The notes: generated by a model from the sequence alone, not told the origin. DNA of 64,000 nt from Roseiarcus sp963709655 (GCA_963709655.1 CAVPXF010000026.1:476777-540776), one strand, 5' to 3'; shown: positions 29,644-38,744, counted from the first letter of the stretch. Translations and numbers: made by a program.

Positions 29644-31902
29644 CTAAAGTGTCCCGAAAATCCTGTTCAAAAAGGCATTGGTCTTCTGGCCCGGCTCGCC
29701 GCCGGGAACGTCCGCCGGCGGGACGGGAGCGTCGGAAGCGGACGGAACGGCGCTGGCTCGGCCTGCGGGCGATGGGGCAGGCGTCAGCGCGAGCGGCGCT
29801 CCTGCCGCTCCCGGCGCGCGCCCGCCGCGGCCGCCGGATGGCGGGAACGACGCCGGCGGCTGCGGCTGCCCGCCGCCTCCTCCGGCGAAGGGCGCGAGTA
29901 GCGGCGCGAACGGGTTGGGCGGCCCGCTCTGCCATATTCCCCCCGGAAGCTCTGCGACCGGCGCGCCCTCATGCGCAGCCTTCATGAATCGGCTCCATAT
30001 CTCCACCGGAAGATTGCCGCCGGAAGCCTTCTTGGTCGGGCTGTCGTCATCGTTGCCGAGCCAAACCGCCGTGACGAGATAGCTCGTGTACCCGACGAAC
30101 CAGGCGTCGCGGAAATCCTGGCTGGTGCCGGTCTTGCCCGCCGCCTGCCAGCCGGGCAACTCGGCCTTGCGCGCGGTGCCGGTCAGCAGCGTCTCCTGCA
30201 TCATCTCATTCATCATCGCCACGTATTGCGGGTCGATGACGCGGCCGAAATTGGCGTTGCGCCTCGCATACAGCAGCTTACCGTTGGCGGTGCGGACCCT
30301 CGCTATGACGTGGGGTTGGACGCCGATGCCGCCGTTGGCGAAGGCCGCATAGGCCGAGGCCATTTCGAGAGGCGTCACCGCCGAGGTTCCAAGTGCGATG
30401 GTGGCGTTTGGCTCGAGCTCGGAGGTGATGCCCAGGCGGTGCGCTGTCTCGCAAACCGTCTTCGGCCCGACCTCGAGGCCAAGGCGGACCGCCACTGTAT
30501 TGAGCGACAGCGACAGCGCCTTGGTCAGCGTCACCGGGCCGAAATACTCGCGGCTGTAGTTCTCCGGGCTCCAGCCCTTGACCGTGATCGGCGCATCCTC
30601 GCGCACCGTGTCCGGCGTGAGGCCCTTTTCCAGCGCCGCCAGGTAGACGAACGGCTTGAACGACGAGCCGGGCTGGCGCTTGGCGGCGACGGCGCGGTTG
30701 AACTGGCTTTCGGCGTAGCTCCGGCCGCCGACCAGCGCCTTGACCCCGCCGGTCGGATCGAGCGCCACCAGTGCGCCCTGGCCGACGCCGAACTTCGCTC
30801 CCTTGGCGTTGAGTTCGTCGGTGAGTGCGCGCTCGGCTTCGGCCTGCATGCGTGCGTTGATCGTGGTGGTCACCACGATGTCCTCGTCGATCGCGCCGAC
30901 CGTGTCGTCGAGCGCGTCCATCACATAGTCGGCAGCGTAGTTGATCGAGCCCGCCGATTTGTCGCGCCAGATCCGGGCCGGACTGGCGAGCGCCATCTTG
31001 GCCTGCGCCTCGGTGATGTGGCCCTGCTCGGCCATGGCGGTGATGACCTGCGTCGCTCGCTCGGCGGCGCCGGAGGGATTGCGGGTCGGCGCGAGTTTCG
31101 ACGGCGACTTCATCAGCCCGGCCAGGAGCGCGGCTTCCGACAGGCTGTCAAAGCGCGCGCTCTTGCCGAAGTATTTTTGCGACGCCGCCTCCACCCCGTA
31201 GGCGCCGGAACCGAAATAGACCCGATTGAGATAGAGCTCGAGGATCTGGTCCTTGGAGTAGCGGCGCTCGAGCCACAGCGCCAGAATCGCCTCCTGGACT
31301 TTTCGCGACAGCGTCCGTTCCTGGGTGAGAAACAGGTTTTTGGCGAGCTGCTGGGTCAGGGTCGAGCCGCCCTCCACCGCGCCGCCGCCCAAGATGTCGC
31401 GCAGGAACGCGCGCGCCATGCCGAGCGGGTCGATGCCGGCATGCGAATAGAAGCGGCGATCCTCGATGGCGATGAAGGCCTTGGGCAGGTAGGGCGGGAG
31501 GTCGATGAGCCGAACCGCCGGGCCGCCCGAGTCGCCGCGATTGGCGATGAGCGTCCCGTCGTCGGCGAGGATGGCGATGTTGGGCGGTCGCTTCGGCACC
31601 GCCAGCTGGTCGATGGGCGGAAGCCGGCTGGCGTAATAGGCGACGACGCAGCTAAGACCGATGACGGCCCAAACGCCCACGACCGCCGTCCAGTAGAGGA
31701 GACGCCCGAACACGGCGCCGATCAGCGGGCGCCTGCGCGTCTTTCGGGCGCTGGGCCGCGGCTTGGCGGACTTCGCGCGGCGGGCGCTCGCTGGACGGTC
31801 GGCGGGGTCTGCGCGCAATTGGCGATCCTCGCCGCGCTCGCCCGGCCAGTCGAGGCGCGGCTCAATTCGCGCCCGGTCTTTTCCGCCGCCTCGGCCAAAC
31901 AT
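29644..31902 (-). CDS. penicillin-binding protein 1A (bifunctional transglycosylase/transpeptidase)
   Basis: A class A PBP that polymerises and cross-links peptidoglycan from the inner membrane. A basic N-terminus is followed by a transmembrane helix (WTAVVGVWAVIGLSCVVAYYA). The glycosyltransferase domain has the catalytic EDRRFYSHAGID and GGSTLTQQLAKNLF; the transpeptidase domain has the SxxK nucleophile in PGSSFKPF, SLN in LSLSLNTVAV, and KTGTS. A long Pro/Gly/Ala tail follows. The start is uncertain: ATG at 31902 (MFGRGGGKDR) fits relatives best; 31938 is possible. Confidence 0.93.
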   Translation of the reverse strand: MFGRGGGKDRARIEPRLDWPGERGEDRQLRADPADRPASARRAKSAKPRPSARKTRRRPLIGAVFGRLLYWTAVVGVWAVIGLSCVVAYYASRLPPIDQLAVPKRPPNIAILADDGTLIANRGDSGGPAVRLIDLPPYLPKAFIAIEDRRFYSHAGIDPLGMARAFLRDILGGGAVEGGSTLTQQLAKNLFLTQERTLSRKVQEAILALWLERRYSKDQILELYLNRVYFGSGAYGVEAASQKYFGKSARFDSLSEAALLAGLMKSPSKLAPTRNPSGAAERATQVITAMAEQGHITEAQAKMALASPARIWRDKSAGSINYAADYVMDALDDTVGAIDEDIVVTTTINARMQAEAERALTDELNAKGAKFGVGQGALVALDPTGGVKALVGGRSYAESQFNRAVAAKRQPGSSFKPFVYLAALEKGLTPDTVREDAPITVKGWSPENYSREYFGPVTLTKALSLSLNTVAVRLGLEVGPKTVCETAHRLGITSELEPNATIALGTSAVTPLEMASAYAAFANGGIGVQPHVIARVRTANGKLLYARRNANFGRVIDPQYVAMMNEMMQETLLTGTARKAELPGWQAAGKTGTSQDFRDAWFVGYTSYLVTAVWLGNDDDSPTKKASGGNLPVEIWSRFMKAAHEGAPVAELPGGIWQSGPPNPFAPLLAPFAGGGGGQPQPPASFPPSGGRGGRAPGAAGAPLALTPAPSPAGRASAVPSASDAPVPPADVPGGEPGQKTNAFLNRIFGTL

Positions 31903-32166
31903 GGCTTTCCCGCTTGCCGGCGCCCAAACCTTCGACATCGGCCCGGCGCGCCTCACGCAGGGAGAGAGGCTAAAGCGGGCGATTTAAGGGCTGGTAAAGG
32001 TTTCGAGAATCGCGAGCGAATCGGTTAAGGACAAGCAGGCGAGCCTCCCGCACACGAAATCAACTCCGACTGGCCAGGGCGGTCTTGCGCTTGCGCACTC
32101 GCCTTGGCAAAGTCCGGCCCCCTTGCCGCGTGTCGCGCGCGGGGAGGAAGTAGCGGAAGTGTTGCG
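31903..32166. other. divergent intergenic region between the PBP1A gene and dnaN
   Basis: About 260 bases, more AT-rich around 31980-32035, that must carry promoters for both divergent genes. I saw no DnaA-box cluster, so there is no sign of a chromosomal origin beside dnaN here. The dnaN side has GGAAG about 9 bases before the ATG. Confidence 0.35.
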
Positions 32167-33285
32167 ATGAAGGTCACCATCGAGCGTTCGGTCCTGCTCA
32201 AAGCCCTCGGGCACGTTCATCGGATCGTCGAGCGTCGCAACACGATCCCGATCCTCGCCAACGTGCTGATCGAAGCGGCCGACGGGAAAGTGGCGCTGAA
32301 AAGCACCGACCTCGACCTCGAGGCGACCGAGCAGGCGCCGGCCGACGTCGCGCAGTCCGGCGCGACGACCGTGCCGGCTCATGTCATCTACGACATCGTG
32401 CGCAAGCTGCCTGAGGGGGCGCAGGCGAGCCTCGAGATCGCCGGCGACACCGGGCAACTCCTCGTGCGCTCGGGCCGCTCGCGCTTCTTTTTGCAAGCGC
32501 TGCCGGCTTCCGATTTCCCCGACCTGACCTCGGGCGAGTTCTCGCACCGTTTTACGATGCCGGCGATCGAACTGAAGCGCCTGATCGAGAACACCCAGTT
32601 CGCCATCTCGACCGAGGAGACGCGCTACTATCTCAACGGCATTTTCCTGCATACGGTCGAGGTCGACGGCAAGGCGATGCTGCGGGCGGTGGCGACCGAT
32701 GGCCACCGGCTGGCGCGCGTCGAGTCGCCGGCGCCCGAGGGCGCCGTCGGCATGCCCGGCGTGATCGCCCCGCGGAAGGCCGTGAACGAAGTGCTGAAAC
32801 TCTTGGAAGATCTGACCCAGGACGTGCGGATCGAGATTTCGCCCGCCAAGGCGCGCTTCCAGTTCGGCGACGTCGTGCTCACCACCAAGCTGATCGACGG
32901 CACCTTTCCCGACTATCAGCGGGTCATCCCGGCCGGCAACGACAAGCGCCTCGTGGTCGACAAGGATCCGTTCGAGAAGGCGGTGGATCGCGTCTCGACG
33001 CTCTCGTCCGAGCGCGGCCGGGCTATCAAGCTGTCGATCGCCGACGGCCGGATGACCCTTTCGGTCAACAACCCGGACTCGGGCTCGGCGAGCGAGGAGA
33101 TCGAGGTCGACTACGACTCGGACCCGATCGACATCGGCTTCAACGCCCGCTACCTGCTCGACATCATCGGCCAGCTTGCCGGCGACACCGCCCTCATCAA
33201 GATGGCCGACCCCGGCTCGCCGACCCTGATCCAGGACCGCGACGGAGCGAACGCGCTCTACGTGCTGATGCCGCTGAGGGTGTGA
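32167..33285 (+). CDS. dnaN: DNA polymerase III sliding clamp (beta subunit)
   Basis: DnaN forms the ring that tethers DNA polymerase III. The 372-residue protein starts MKVTIERSVLLKALGHVHRI, with VERRNTIPILANVLIEA near residue 20, the mid-domain FAISTEETRYYLNGIFLH, TDGHRLA, and the C-terminal PDSGSASEEIEVDYD and ALYVLMPLRV. It stands alone; dnaA and recF are not adjacent in this window. Confidence 0.97.
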   Translation: MKVTIERSVLLKALGHVHRIVERRNTIPILANVLIEAADGKVALKSTDLDLEATEQAPADVAQSGATTVPAHVIYDIVRKLPEGAQASLEIAGDTGQLLVRSGRSRFFLQALPASDFPDLTSGEFSHRFTMPAIELKRLIENTQFAISTEETRYYLNGIFLHTVEVDGKAMLRAVATDGHRLARVESPAPEGAVGMPGVIAPRKAVNEVLKLLEDLTQDVRIEISPAKARFQFGDVVLTTKLIDGTFPDYQRVIPAGNDKRLVVDKDPFEKAVDRVSTLSSERGRAIKLSIADGRMTLSVNNPDSGSASEEIEVDYDSDPIDIGFNARYLLDIIGQLAGDTALIKMADPGSPTLIQDRDGANALYVLMPLRV

Positions 33286-33484
33286 ACTCCCCCGCGCGCC
33301 GGAGGGACAGGCGCATCAGTGCGGGCCGACTGTCGCACGGCGGTCACGCGCCTGTAGCGCGCGCATCTTAAGTTTCGCTCCGCCGGCCGGCGAGACGCCA
33401 GGTCGAGCGCCAACTCGGGAAACGCCTCCAGACCGAAACTGCGGTTGGATGGGGCTACCCCGAAAACTCGAGAGGAGCGACATC

Positions 33485-33694
33485 ATGGCGCAGGAGAAGC
33501 ATCCGGCGAGCGAACATCATCACCAGGCGGCCGCCCATCATCAGGCGGCGGCCCATCACCACCTCCAGGCCGCCCATCTCCATAACATGGGCGAGCACGA
33601 GGACGCGCAGGATCACGCCGAGGCCGCGCACGAGCATAGCGAGCATGGTCACAAGCACTCGACCACCGCCAAGGAACATTCGGACAAGGAGTGA
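33485..33694 (+). CDS. histidine-rich small protein
   Basis: A 69-residue protein with about 22 histidines in runs such as EHHHQAAAHHQAAAHHHLQ and a second region HEHSEHGHKHSTT, plus Ala, Glu and Asp. There is no signal peptide or membrane segment. The ATG has AGGAG at good spacing. The composition suggests metal binding (Ni, Zn or Cu storage or delivery), which is inference; urease lies ~20 kb away and needs nickel. Similar short His/Ala-rich proteins exist in other alphaproteobacteria. Confidence 0.8.
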   Translation: MAQEKHPASEHHHQAAAHHQAAAHHHLQAAHLHNMGEHEDAQDHAEAAHEHSEHGHKHSTTAKEHSDKE

Positions 33695-33705
33695 GCGTTT
33701 CGTAT

Positions 33706-33733
33706 TGGAGGGGACGGCACCGTCGCCCCCTCC
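33706..33733 (+). terminator. candidate hairpin terminator after the His-rich gene
   Basis: GGAGGGGACGG and CCGTCGCCCCCTCC can form a GC-rich stem with a 2-base bulge about 12 bases after the stop codon. No T-run follows, so strength is uncertain. Confidence 0.4.
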
Positions 33734-33872
33734 TCCTCGGCGCCAAGGGATGAGGCGGATCGCAAGCCCCGGTTTCAGGGATCGTCCGGCGGGCTCGCGC
33801 GTTGTCCGTCACGATCGCGGGGCCGCGATCGTCCTGAACGCTGGCGGCGGAGACGCCGTTTGGAGGCGACCC

Positions 33873-34241
33873 ATGACATCCAGACCCATGACATCCACCT
33901 GGAAACCGCACGAGAAGCACGGCGAACTGACCGGGCGCGGCGACTTGCCCGACAGCGTCTATGCCTTTCCCAGGCAGCGGAAAGAGCCGATGACCGACGC
34001 GCGCCACGTCCGCAACGCCATCGCCCGTTTCGATCAGGTGACCGACGTCACGGACGACGAGCGCGACCTCGCCTTCGCCAACATCAAGCGGGCCGCCGAG
34101 CACTATGGGGTCGAGATGACGGAGACGGACTGGCGGGAGTTGGGTCGGACGCCCTCGACCGGCCGGACGGCGGAGGACCGTAGCGAGGCGGCGCGCGAGG
34201 CGGCGGCGACCCGCCGAAGGCGCGATGAGGGCAAGCGGTAG
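33873..34241 (+). CDS. DUF6582 domain-containing protein
   Basis: A 122-residue soluble protein. The core LPDSVYAFPRQRKEPMTDARHVRNAIARF followed by a helical segment ERDLAFANIKRAAEHYGVEM matches the DUF6582 family, often found in phage-related or stress contexts. The ATG at 33873 has GGAGG 7 bases upstream; a second in-frame ATG 15 bases later repeats the same bases (CATGACATCCA). The C-terminus is basic and charged. The function is unknown. Confidence 0.75.
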   Translation: MTSRPMTSTWKPHEKHGELTGRGDLPDSVYAFPRQRKEPMTDARHVRNAIARFDQVTDVTDDERDLAFANIKRAAEHYGVEMTETDWRELGRTPSTGRTAEDRSEAAREAAATRRRRDEGKR

Positions 34242-34253
34242 GCGCCGAACCTG

Positions 34254-34405
34254 GCCGTTCGGCGCCGTTTGGAGCGCGTTCGGCGCCGTTCGGATGTCGT
34301 TCAGCACACGTTCAGCACGCGTTCAGCACGCGTTCAGCACGCGTTCAGCGCCGAAAAAGGCCCCCTTATCCACCCGTGTTTCGAGCCTTTTCAAGGGCTT
34401 GCGAC
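34254..34405. repeat. iteron-like dispersed repeat, copy B (opposite orientation to copy A)
   Basis: Four to five CGTTCAGCACG units at 34298-34352 are followed by a GAAAAAGGCC run and CCTTATCCACCCGTG at 34363-34377. Reverse-complemented, the order and spacing match copy A at 18270-18405, including CCTTGAAAA and the flanking GGCGCCGAACG units. TTATCCACC is 8 of 9 to the DnaA box. No gene is visible in the following ~140 bases. Confidence 0.65.
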
Positions 34406-34545
34406 GCTAAAGCGGAAAAAAACGCGTGCGCGCGAATTCCGTTGCTTCGGCGGGGCGCCGAAAAAGGGGTCGGATGCAGCGGCATTGCGGTCCTCGGCCA
34501 TCGAAACCAGGCTACGACAGAATTCGTTTTTCAGCAAACATTTGC

Positions 34546-34928
<383 letters not shown>

Positions 34929-35208
34929 AGGCCCCCTCCTGAACGACGGGAACGCGAGTCGGGGCGGTCGGGTTCCGGAGGCGGCCTCCGCGGGGGCGAG
35001 GGGGCGGGATGCGGGAGCGGTCGACTTGATCGCGGATGAGATGGCGTCCAGAACCGACATAAGGCTGATGTTACCGATCGTGACCGCGAACGACGCAAGT
35101 GGGCAGGTAAGTGGGCCTTGCCGCTAGGCGCGCTCTCCACCCGGAGCGGGCATTCGTTGGAACCCCACGGCGGGCGGCAACCGCCGCGGGAACGACCGTT
35201 ATACCGAC

Positions 35209-35223
35209 ACGGATCTGATCCGT
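35209..35223. promoter_or_regulatory. palindrome upstream of the RES/Xre operon, candidate operator
   Basis: ACGGATC-T-GATCCGT is a perfect 15-base palindrome 60 bases before the start of the 451-residue gene. It lies between two CCGTTATA direct repeats (near 35197 and 35219). The Xre antitoxin encoded in the operon would be the natural binding protein. Confidence 0.45.
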
Positions 35224-35282
35224 TATATCACTTGCATTTGCTTTTCATGGACTAGCCGCCGTGAAAATGGTAGAAGGTCGAT

Positions 35283-36638
35283 ATGAGCAACATCATCCTG
35301 TTGCCGACCACTAAGGGCGCTACAACACCACTCGATCTTTTCCTCCGGGTCGGGGAGGCGCATTATGGTCAGATTGCGAGCCTCTACACGGAAGGACGCG
35401 TCCCTCTGCGGAGGATGATATTTGACGCATCGCGGCTGCGATATCAGTTAGATTTTTTGAAAACGATACGTGAGAATAGCGTCGAGCTGACACTCGATCC
35501 CGAGACTGCAGAGTTGGCCGCTTTGAATCGATTTGAAGGGCGGGCCTCGGGGGCGCCTTGGTCGGACGGGGCGCTGCATCTTTCCAATCAATTCGATGAG
35601 CCAAGCTGCCGCAAACTGGCCGAAGAAATCGCCCACGAAGCCGTCGAGAAGCAGTTTGATCGCGTATTCTCCCCTACGCACTTTCTGAAGGAAGGTGTTC
35701 TCGATCCATGGTTTAGGATCGACAAACGGCTGTGTCAGCTGCTTCGTGAGGCCCTCGATAAAGAAGGCGGAGCGAACATCGCCATCGATTACGTCGTCCT
35801 CATCGAGCAACTCAAACTGCGCGATGAAGCTGTACGAGCAGCGCTGATCAGCCATCTGGCGCCTCTACCGTTTGAGAACATCATCTTCCGGATCTCCCAC
35901 TTCGGGTCTGACGCAACCGCTACGGGTATCCGAACTCTCATCACGCTCCTTGAGCGTTTTCACGATTTCGGTCATCCCGTTGTAATCGACCATGTGGGCG
36001 GCTTGGTCGGGCGGGCGCTTCTGGCCTTTGGCGTGGCCAGCGGCATAGCACATGGCCTTGACGAACATCTTCGGTTCGACGCAACGCCTTGGAATTGGTC
36101 AGTTCGTGAACCGGAGCCAGATGAGGAGGGCCGTCAGGGTGGCGCGGCCAAGCCGGTCTCGGTTCCGCTATTCGATCGCACCTTCACCGTCCCGGAGTTG
36201 ACGGCGCTCGCGCGAGCCAAGAACGGCCGCTTGGTCGTCTGTCAAAATCCGAACTGTTGCCGCAGCTTGGCGGACATGATCAGTAATTCGAAGCGTCACT
36301 CGATTACTCAAGAGACTTGGGCCATGGAGGCGCTCAACAAGACGCCTGATCTTATGCGCACCCAGCACTTTCTGGATGTCGAGTTGGCCGAGGTTGATCG
36401 CTTCGGGCGGCAGGTAAAGGAGTTGAAGCCGCTTGTGTCCGAACTGAAGCCTCGTAAGGGGCAGACGGCCGAGCAGGCAGCTGACAATCTTGTTCGTCGC
36501 CTCACGAAGCACGCCCAGCGCAACGAAAAGATGCGCGCGAGCTTGGAGAACCTAAATTCTGTCCGAGGCTTGGATTTACCGCGAGCGCCGGCGGCCCACC
36601 TGTCGCCACGACTTCGAGCCTCCGACCGGAAACGTTGA
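35283..36638 (+). CDS. unrecognised 451-residue protein leading a RES/Xre toxin-antitoxin operon
   Basis: I do not recognise the family. The protein is soluble, with no signal peptide or membrane helix. The first ~270 residues alternate short hydrophobic strands with helices (IAIDYVVLIEQL, ENIIFRISHFGSD, HPVVIDHVGGLVGRALLAFG), which could be a TIM-barrel-like fold; this is only an impression. A Cys-rich spot, VVCQNPNCCRSLADM near residue 318, may bind metal, and the last third is a basic helical region. The stop is 5 bases from the Xre gene, so the three genes form one operon. Base composition is lower in GC than the host core, suggesting transfer. Confidence 0.8.
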   Translation: MSNIILLPTTKGATTPLDLFLRVGEAHYGQIASLYTEGRVPLRRMIFDASRLRYQLDFLKTIRENSVELTLDPETAELAALNRFEGRASGAPWSDGALHLSNQFDEPSCRKLAEEIAHEAVEKQFDRVFSPTHFLKEGVLDPWFRIDKRLCQLLREALDKEGGANIAIDYVVLIEQLKLRDEAVRAALISHLAPLPFENIIFRISHFGSDATATGIRTLITLLERFHDFGHPVVIDHVGGLVGRALLAFGVASGIAHGLDEHLRFDATPWNWSVREPEPDEEGRQGGAAKPVSVPLFDRTFTVPELTALARAKNGRLVVCQNPNCCRSLADMISNSKRHSITQETWAMEALNKTPDLMRTQHFLDVELAEVDRFGRQVKELKPLVSELKPRKGQTAEQAADNLVRRLTKHAQRNEKMRASLENLNSVRGLDLPRAPAAHLSPRLRASDRKR

Positions 36639-36643
36639 TTACC

Positions 36644-36982
36644 ATGACCGCTGCCGTCGCCAGATATATCGACTCCATTCAGGATAATGGAGGCCTGAAG
36701 GGAACCGATATTGCGAACTTCACGGACGTGTCATCGGCGACCGTTCACCGCTGGAAGGCAGGAACGCATGTACCGCACCCGTCGACGCAACTCCTCTTGG
36801 CGCAACTCCATTACATCGTGAGCCGCCTCGACGACTATTATTCGTCCGACGAGGTGCGTCTGTGGCTTTACGCACCTCATCCACAACTGGAAGGCCGCCG
36901 AGCCATCGACTCCATTGTCGGGGGCCAAGCGGCTGACGTGATCGCCATCATCGACCGCTTGGATGCGGACGTCTATCTTTAA
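36644..36982 (+). CDS. Xre/MbcA/ParS-like antitoxin
   Basis: A 112-residue protein with an N-terminal helix-turn-helix (GTDIANFTDVSSATVHRWKAG, residues ~18-38) and a C-terminal DUF2384-like toxin-binding domain (LDDYYSSDEVRLWLYAPHPQLEGRRAID...). That last block is the usual Xre/MbcA/ParS signature. It sits directly before a RES-domain gene, the standard partner. It probably neutralises the toxin and represses the operon. The ATG at 36644 is preferred to a TTG at 36635. Confidence 0.9.
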   Translation: MTAAVARYIDSIQDNGGLKGTDIANFTDVSSATVHRWKAGTHVPHPSTQLLLAQLHYIVSRLDDYYSSDEVRLWLYAPHPQLEGRRAIDSIVGGQAADVIAIIDRLDADVYL

Positions 36983-36984
36983 TC

Positions 36985-37560
36985 ATGGCGCATAGACCGC
37001 CCCGCCCGAAGGCGCTCCTTGACGCGATCGAAGCAGAGGCGCCGGTTGGATTCAGCGGCCAAGTGTGGCGGGTCGTGACAGACGGTTTCGACCCACTTCG
37101 TCCGTCGCGGGCTGGCGGGCGGTGGGACGATGGAAGCTTCGATGTTCTCTACACATCAGAGTCGCGCGACGGCGCCTTGGCCGAATCATGGTTTCACGCG
37201 GCGAAAGGGCAGCCCATCATTCCGTCGAAGGTCGCGAAACGGATTTACCAGATCAAGGCGGAGCTCCATCGCGTCTTGAATCTTGCCGGCGACGGCAAGC
37301 TGGCGTCACTCGGAGTGAACATGGCTACGTACGGGAGGCTGAGTTACGTGCAACGCGTCGAGGAATACCCGACGCTTCAGCAGATCGGCGAGGTCGCCTT
37401 TTTCTACGAGTATCAGGCCGTGATCGTTCCGTCGGCCCGGTGGCCGGTAGCCAATGTTGTGATTATGACAGAGTACGCTACTCTAACACAGCTGGAGATC
37501 GTCGCTGATGAACCGGTGGATTTTAGGAGTTGGGCGCGCGCAAACGGCGTGAAAGGCTAA
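36985..37560 (+). CDS. RES-domain toxin (NAD-degrading / ADP-ribosyltransferase-like)
   Basis: A 191-residue RES-domain protein. It shows the family's RAGGRWDDGSFDVLYTSES block (Arg and Tyr near residues 42-59), ALAESWFHAA, and a C-terminal strand-rich region. RES toxins of Xre-RES pairs (for example MbcT, ParT) use NAD, either degrading it or ADP-ribosylating a target. The ATG is 2 bases after the Xre stop. The R-Y-E/S residues look intact, so activity is plausible. Confidence 0.9.
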   Translation: MAHRPPRPKALLDAIEAEAPVGFSGQVWRVVTDGFDPLRPSRAGGRWDDGSFDVLYTSESRDGALAESWFHAAKGQPIIPSKVAKRIYQIKAELHRVLNLAGDGKLASLGVNMATYGRLSYVQRVEEYPTLQQIGEVAFFYEYQAVIVPSARWPVANVVIMTEYATLTQLEIVADEPVDFRSWARANGVKG

Positions 37561-37938
37561 CTATCTAATGCTGCCGATCGACTTGTGCCCAACAAAATTG
37601 TTCTTACTCTCCGACCTTCAATGGCTGATTGTAGCTCTTGTGCTCTTGTGCTCTTGTCCGAAGCGTCCGCACATGGTGCACTCTTCGCGTTCCAGGACGG
37701 ACGCGGACGGGCAGAAAAGGGTCGAATATGGCGCATTCACGACGCCGACGATGAACAGCCACTCCCTCCGCAATGCGGCCATTCATGGGTTCAACCGGAA
37801 GGTCGGTACCGAACCGAGCGCCAAGCCTAGACAGCGTCGCCGACAGCGCAGCGGAGTCGGACGACGAGCCGTCGCCTTGAGCCGCGGCCTCTGGCAAACT
37901 TCAGAGCGATTCGCTGCGAGACGAGGACGAGCCGCCCC
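37561..37938. other. intergenic region downstream of the RES gene
   Basis: About 380 bases with no recognised gene. It holds three perfect tandem copies of the octamer GCTCTTGT at 37634-37657. Open frames across it lack ribosome binding sites and familiar motifs. Confidence 0.4.
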
Positions 37939-38223
37939 ATGACCGGCCACGGCCAACTGGACCTTTTCGGCGACAGCGAGCCCGAGCTTCCGGGCGTCGA
38001 GCGGGCGACGGCGGTCTATCGCGCCGATCCGGATGAGGCGCCCGCCGAACTGCTCGGCGTGCTCGCCAAAATCCGCGCGGCGCAGACATTTCCGTGGGAC
38101 GCGCGCCGCACCCTCTATTGGCGCACCGTCTTCCCGCAGATGACGAACTGGCTGCCGGACGAGGAGGCGGCGCGGTTGCGCTTGGCGTTCGAAACCGAAC
38201 TGCGGCGCCTGGATGCGGCCTGA
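37939..38223 (+). CDS. small conserved hypothetical protein
   Basis: A 94-residue protein starting MTGHGQLDLFGDSEPELPG. The C-terminal part ELLGVLAKIRAAQTFPWDAR followed by LYWRTVFPQMTNWLPDEEAA matches short uncharacterised proteins I recall from Rhizobiales, which share the FPQMTNWLP motif. There is no membrane segment or known domain. The function is unknown; no neighbour gives a hint. Confidence 0.7.
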   Translation: MTGHGQLDLFGDSEPELPGVERATAVYRADPDEAPAELLGVLAKIRAAQTFPWDARRTLYWRTVFPQMTNWLPDEEAARLRLAFETELRRLDAA

Positions 38224-38365
38224 CGCGCTCCGCCGTCCCCACGCGACTTCGCCGAAAGCCAGGGAAGATCCCCGCCGCGGACGCCTTCCCAAGAAAACCT
38301 CGAAGGCAAGGCTCATTTCACGCCGATAGCCGCGAATGGCGAGACCTGTTCGAGGAGCTGAGGGC

Positions 38366-38432
38366 TTGAGGCGCCTTGCGGCGCCCTCGTGGATGGCCGG
38401 GACGAGCCCGGCCATGACGGCGTGAGGCGCTT
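38366..38432. repeat. palindromic intergenic repeat
   Basis: Two nested inverted repeats: GAGGCGCCTTGCGGCGCC with its return arm GTGAGGCGCC around 38420, and ATGGCCGGGACGAGCCCGGCCAT in the middle. This type of block is scattered between genes of many alphaproteobacteria and may be transcribed as a hairpin. The ~240 bases on either side show no clear gene apart from the weak candidate at 38469. Confidence 0.6.
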
Positions 38433-38468
38433 TTCGGGTTGCGGTGACGGGCCCGCAATTGGGATAAC

Positions 38469-38744
38469 CTACTGCTGCGCCTCGTTGCCGGAGGCGTAAG
38501 GTCGCGCAACCATAATGACAATTACGGGCGCGTCACCGTCACTCCGTAACTCATTCCTATTGTGGACCCGCTCGACGATCGGCGTCGAATGATTCGGTTC
38601 CAGCTCTTTCGCCCGCTCGATCGCTTCCCGTTGCGTCGGAAGGAGATCGCTCGCGCGTATAGCAATTCTCGCGGAAGCGAATTTTAACGCGTGGCCGTTA
38701 TTTATGCGAAAGCCCATCCTGGTCGTGACGATCTGATGAAACAA
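38469..38744 (-). CDS. possible DUF2188-like small protein
   Basis: The C-terminal two thirds read ASDLLPTQREAIERAKELEP followed by NHSTPIVERVHNR, like short DUF2188-type proteins in which a TQREAI..A.EL helix follows a strand. The N-terminus (MFHQIVTTRMGFRINNGHAL) does not look like the family, so the gene may be truncated or the start lies inside. The evidence is weak. Confidence 0.3.
   Translation of the reverse strand: MFHQIVTTRMGFRINNGHALKFASARIAIRASDLLPTQREAIERAKELEPNHSTPIVERVHNRNELRSDGDAPVIVIMVARPYASGNEAQQ

Noticed and set aside
29971..32028. 685-codon plus-strand frame opposite the PBP1A gene
   Set aside because: Shadow frame: Arg/Asp/Gly-rich composition without motifs, while the opposite strand codes a complete class A PBP.
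31957..32166. Possible chromosomal origin beside dnaN
   Set aside because: No cluster of DnaA boxes or AT-rich unwinding element is visible and dnaA is absent.
37634..37657. Three tandem GCTCTTGT octamers considered as a CRISPR-like or regulatory array
   Set aside because: No spacers, too short, and no associated gene; simply a microsatellite.
37568..37942. 124-codon frame after the RES toxin
   Set aside because: Arg-rich C-terminal half, no ribosome binding site, no family resemblance.
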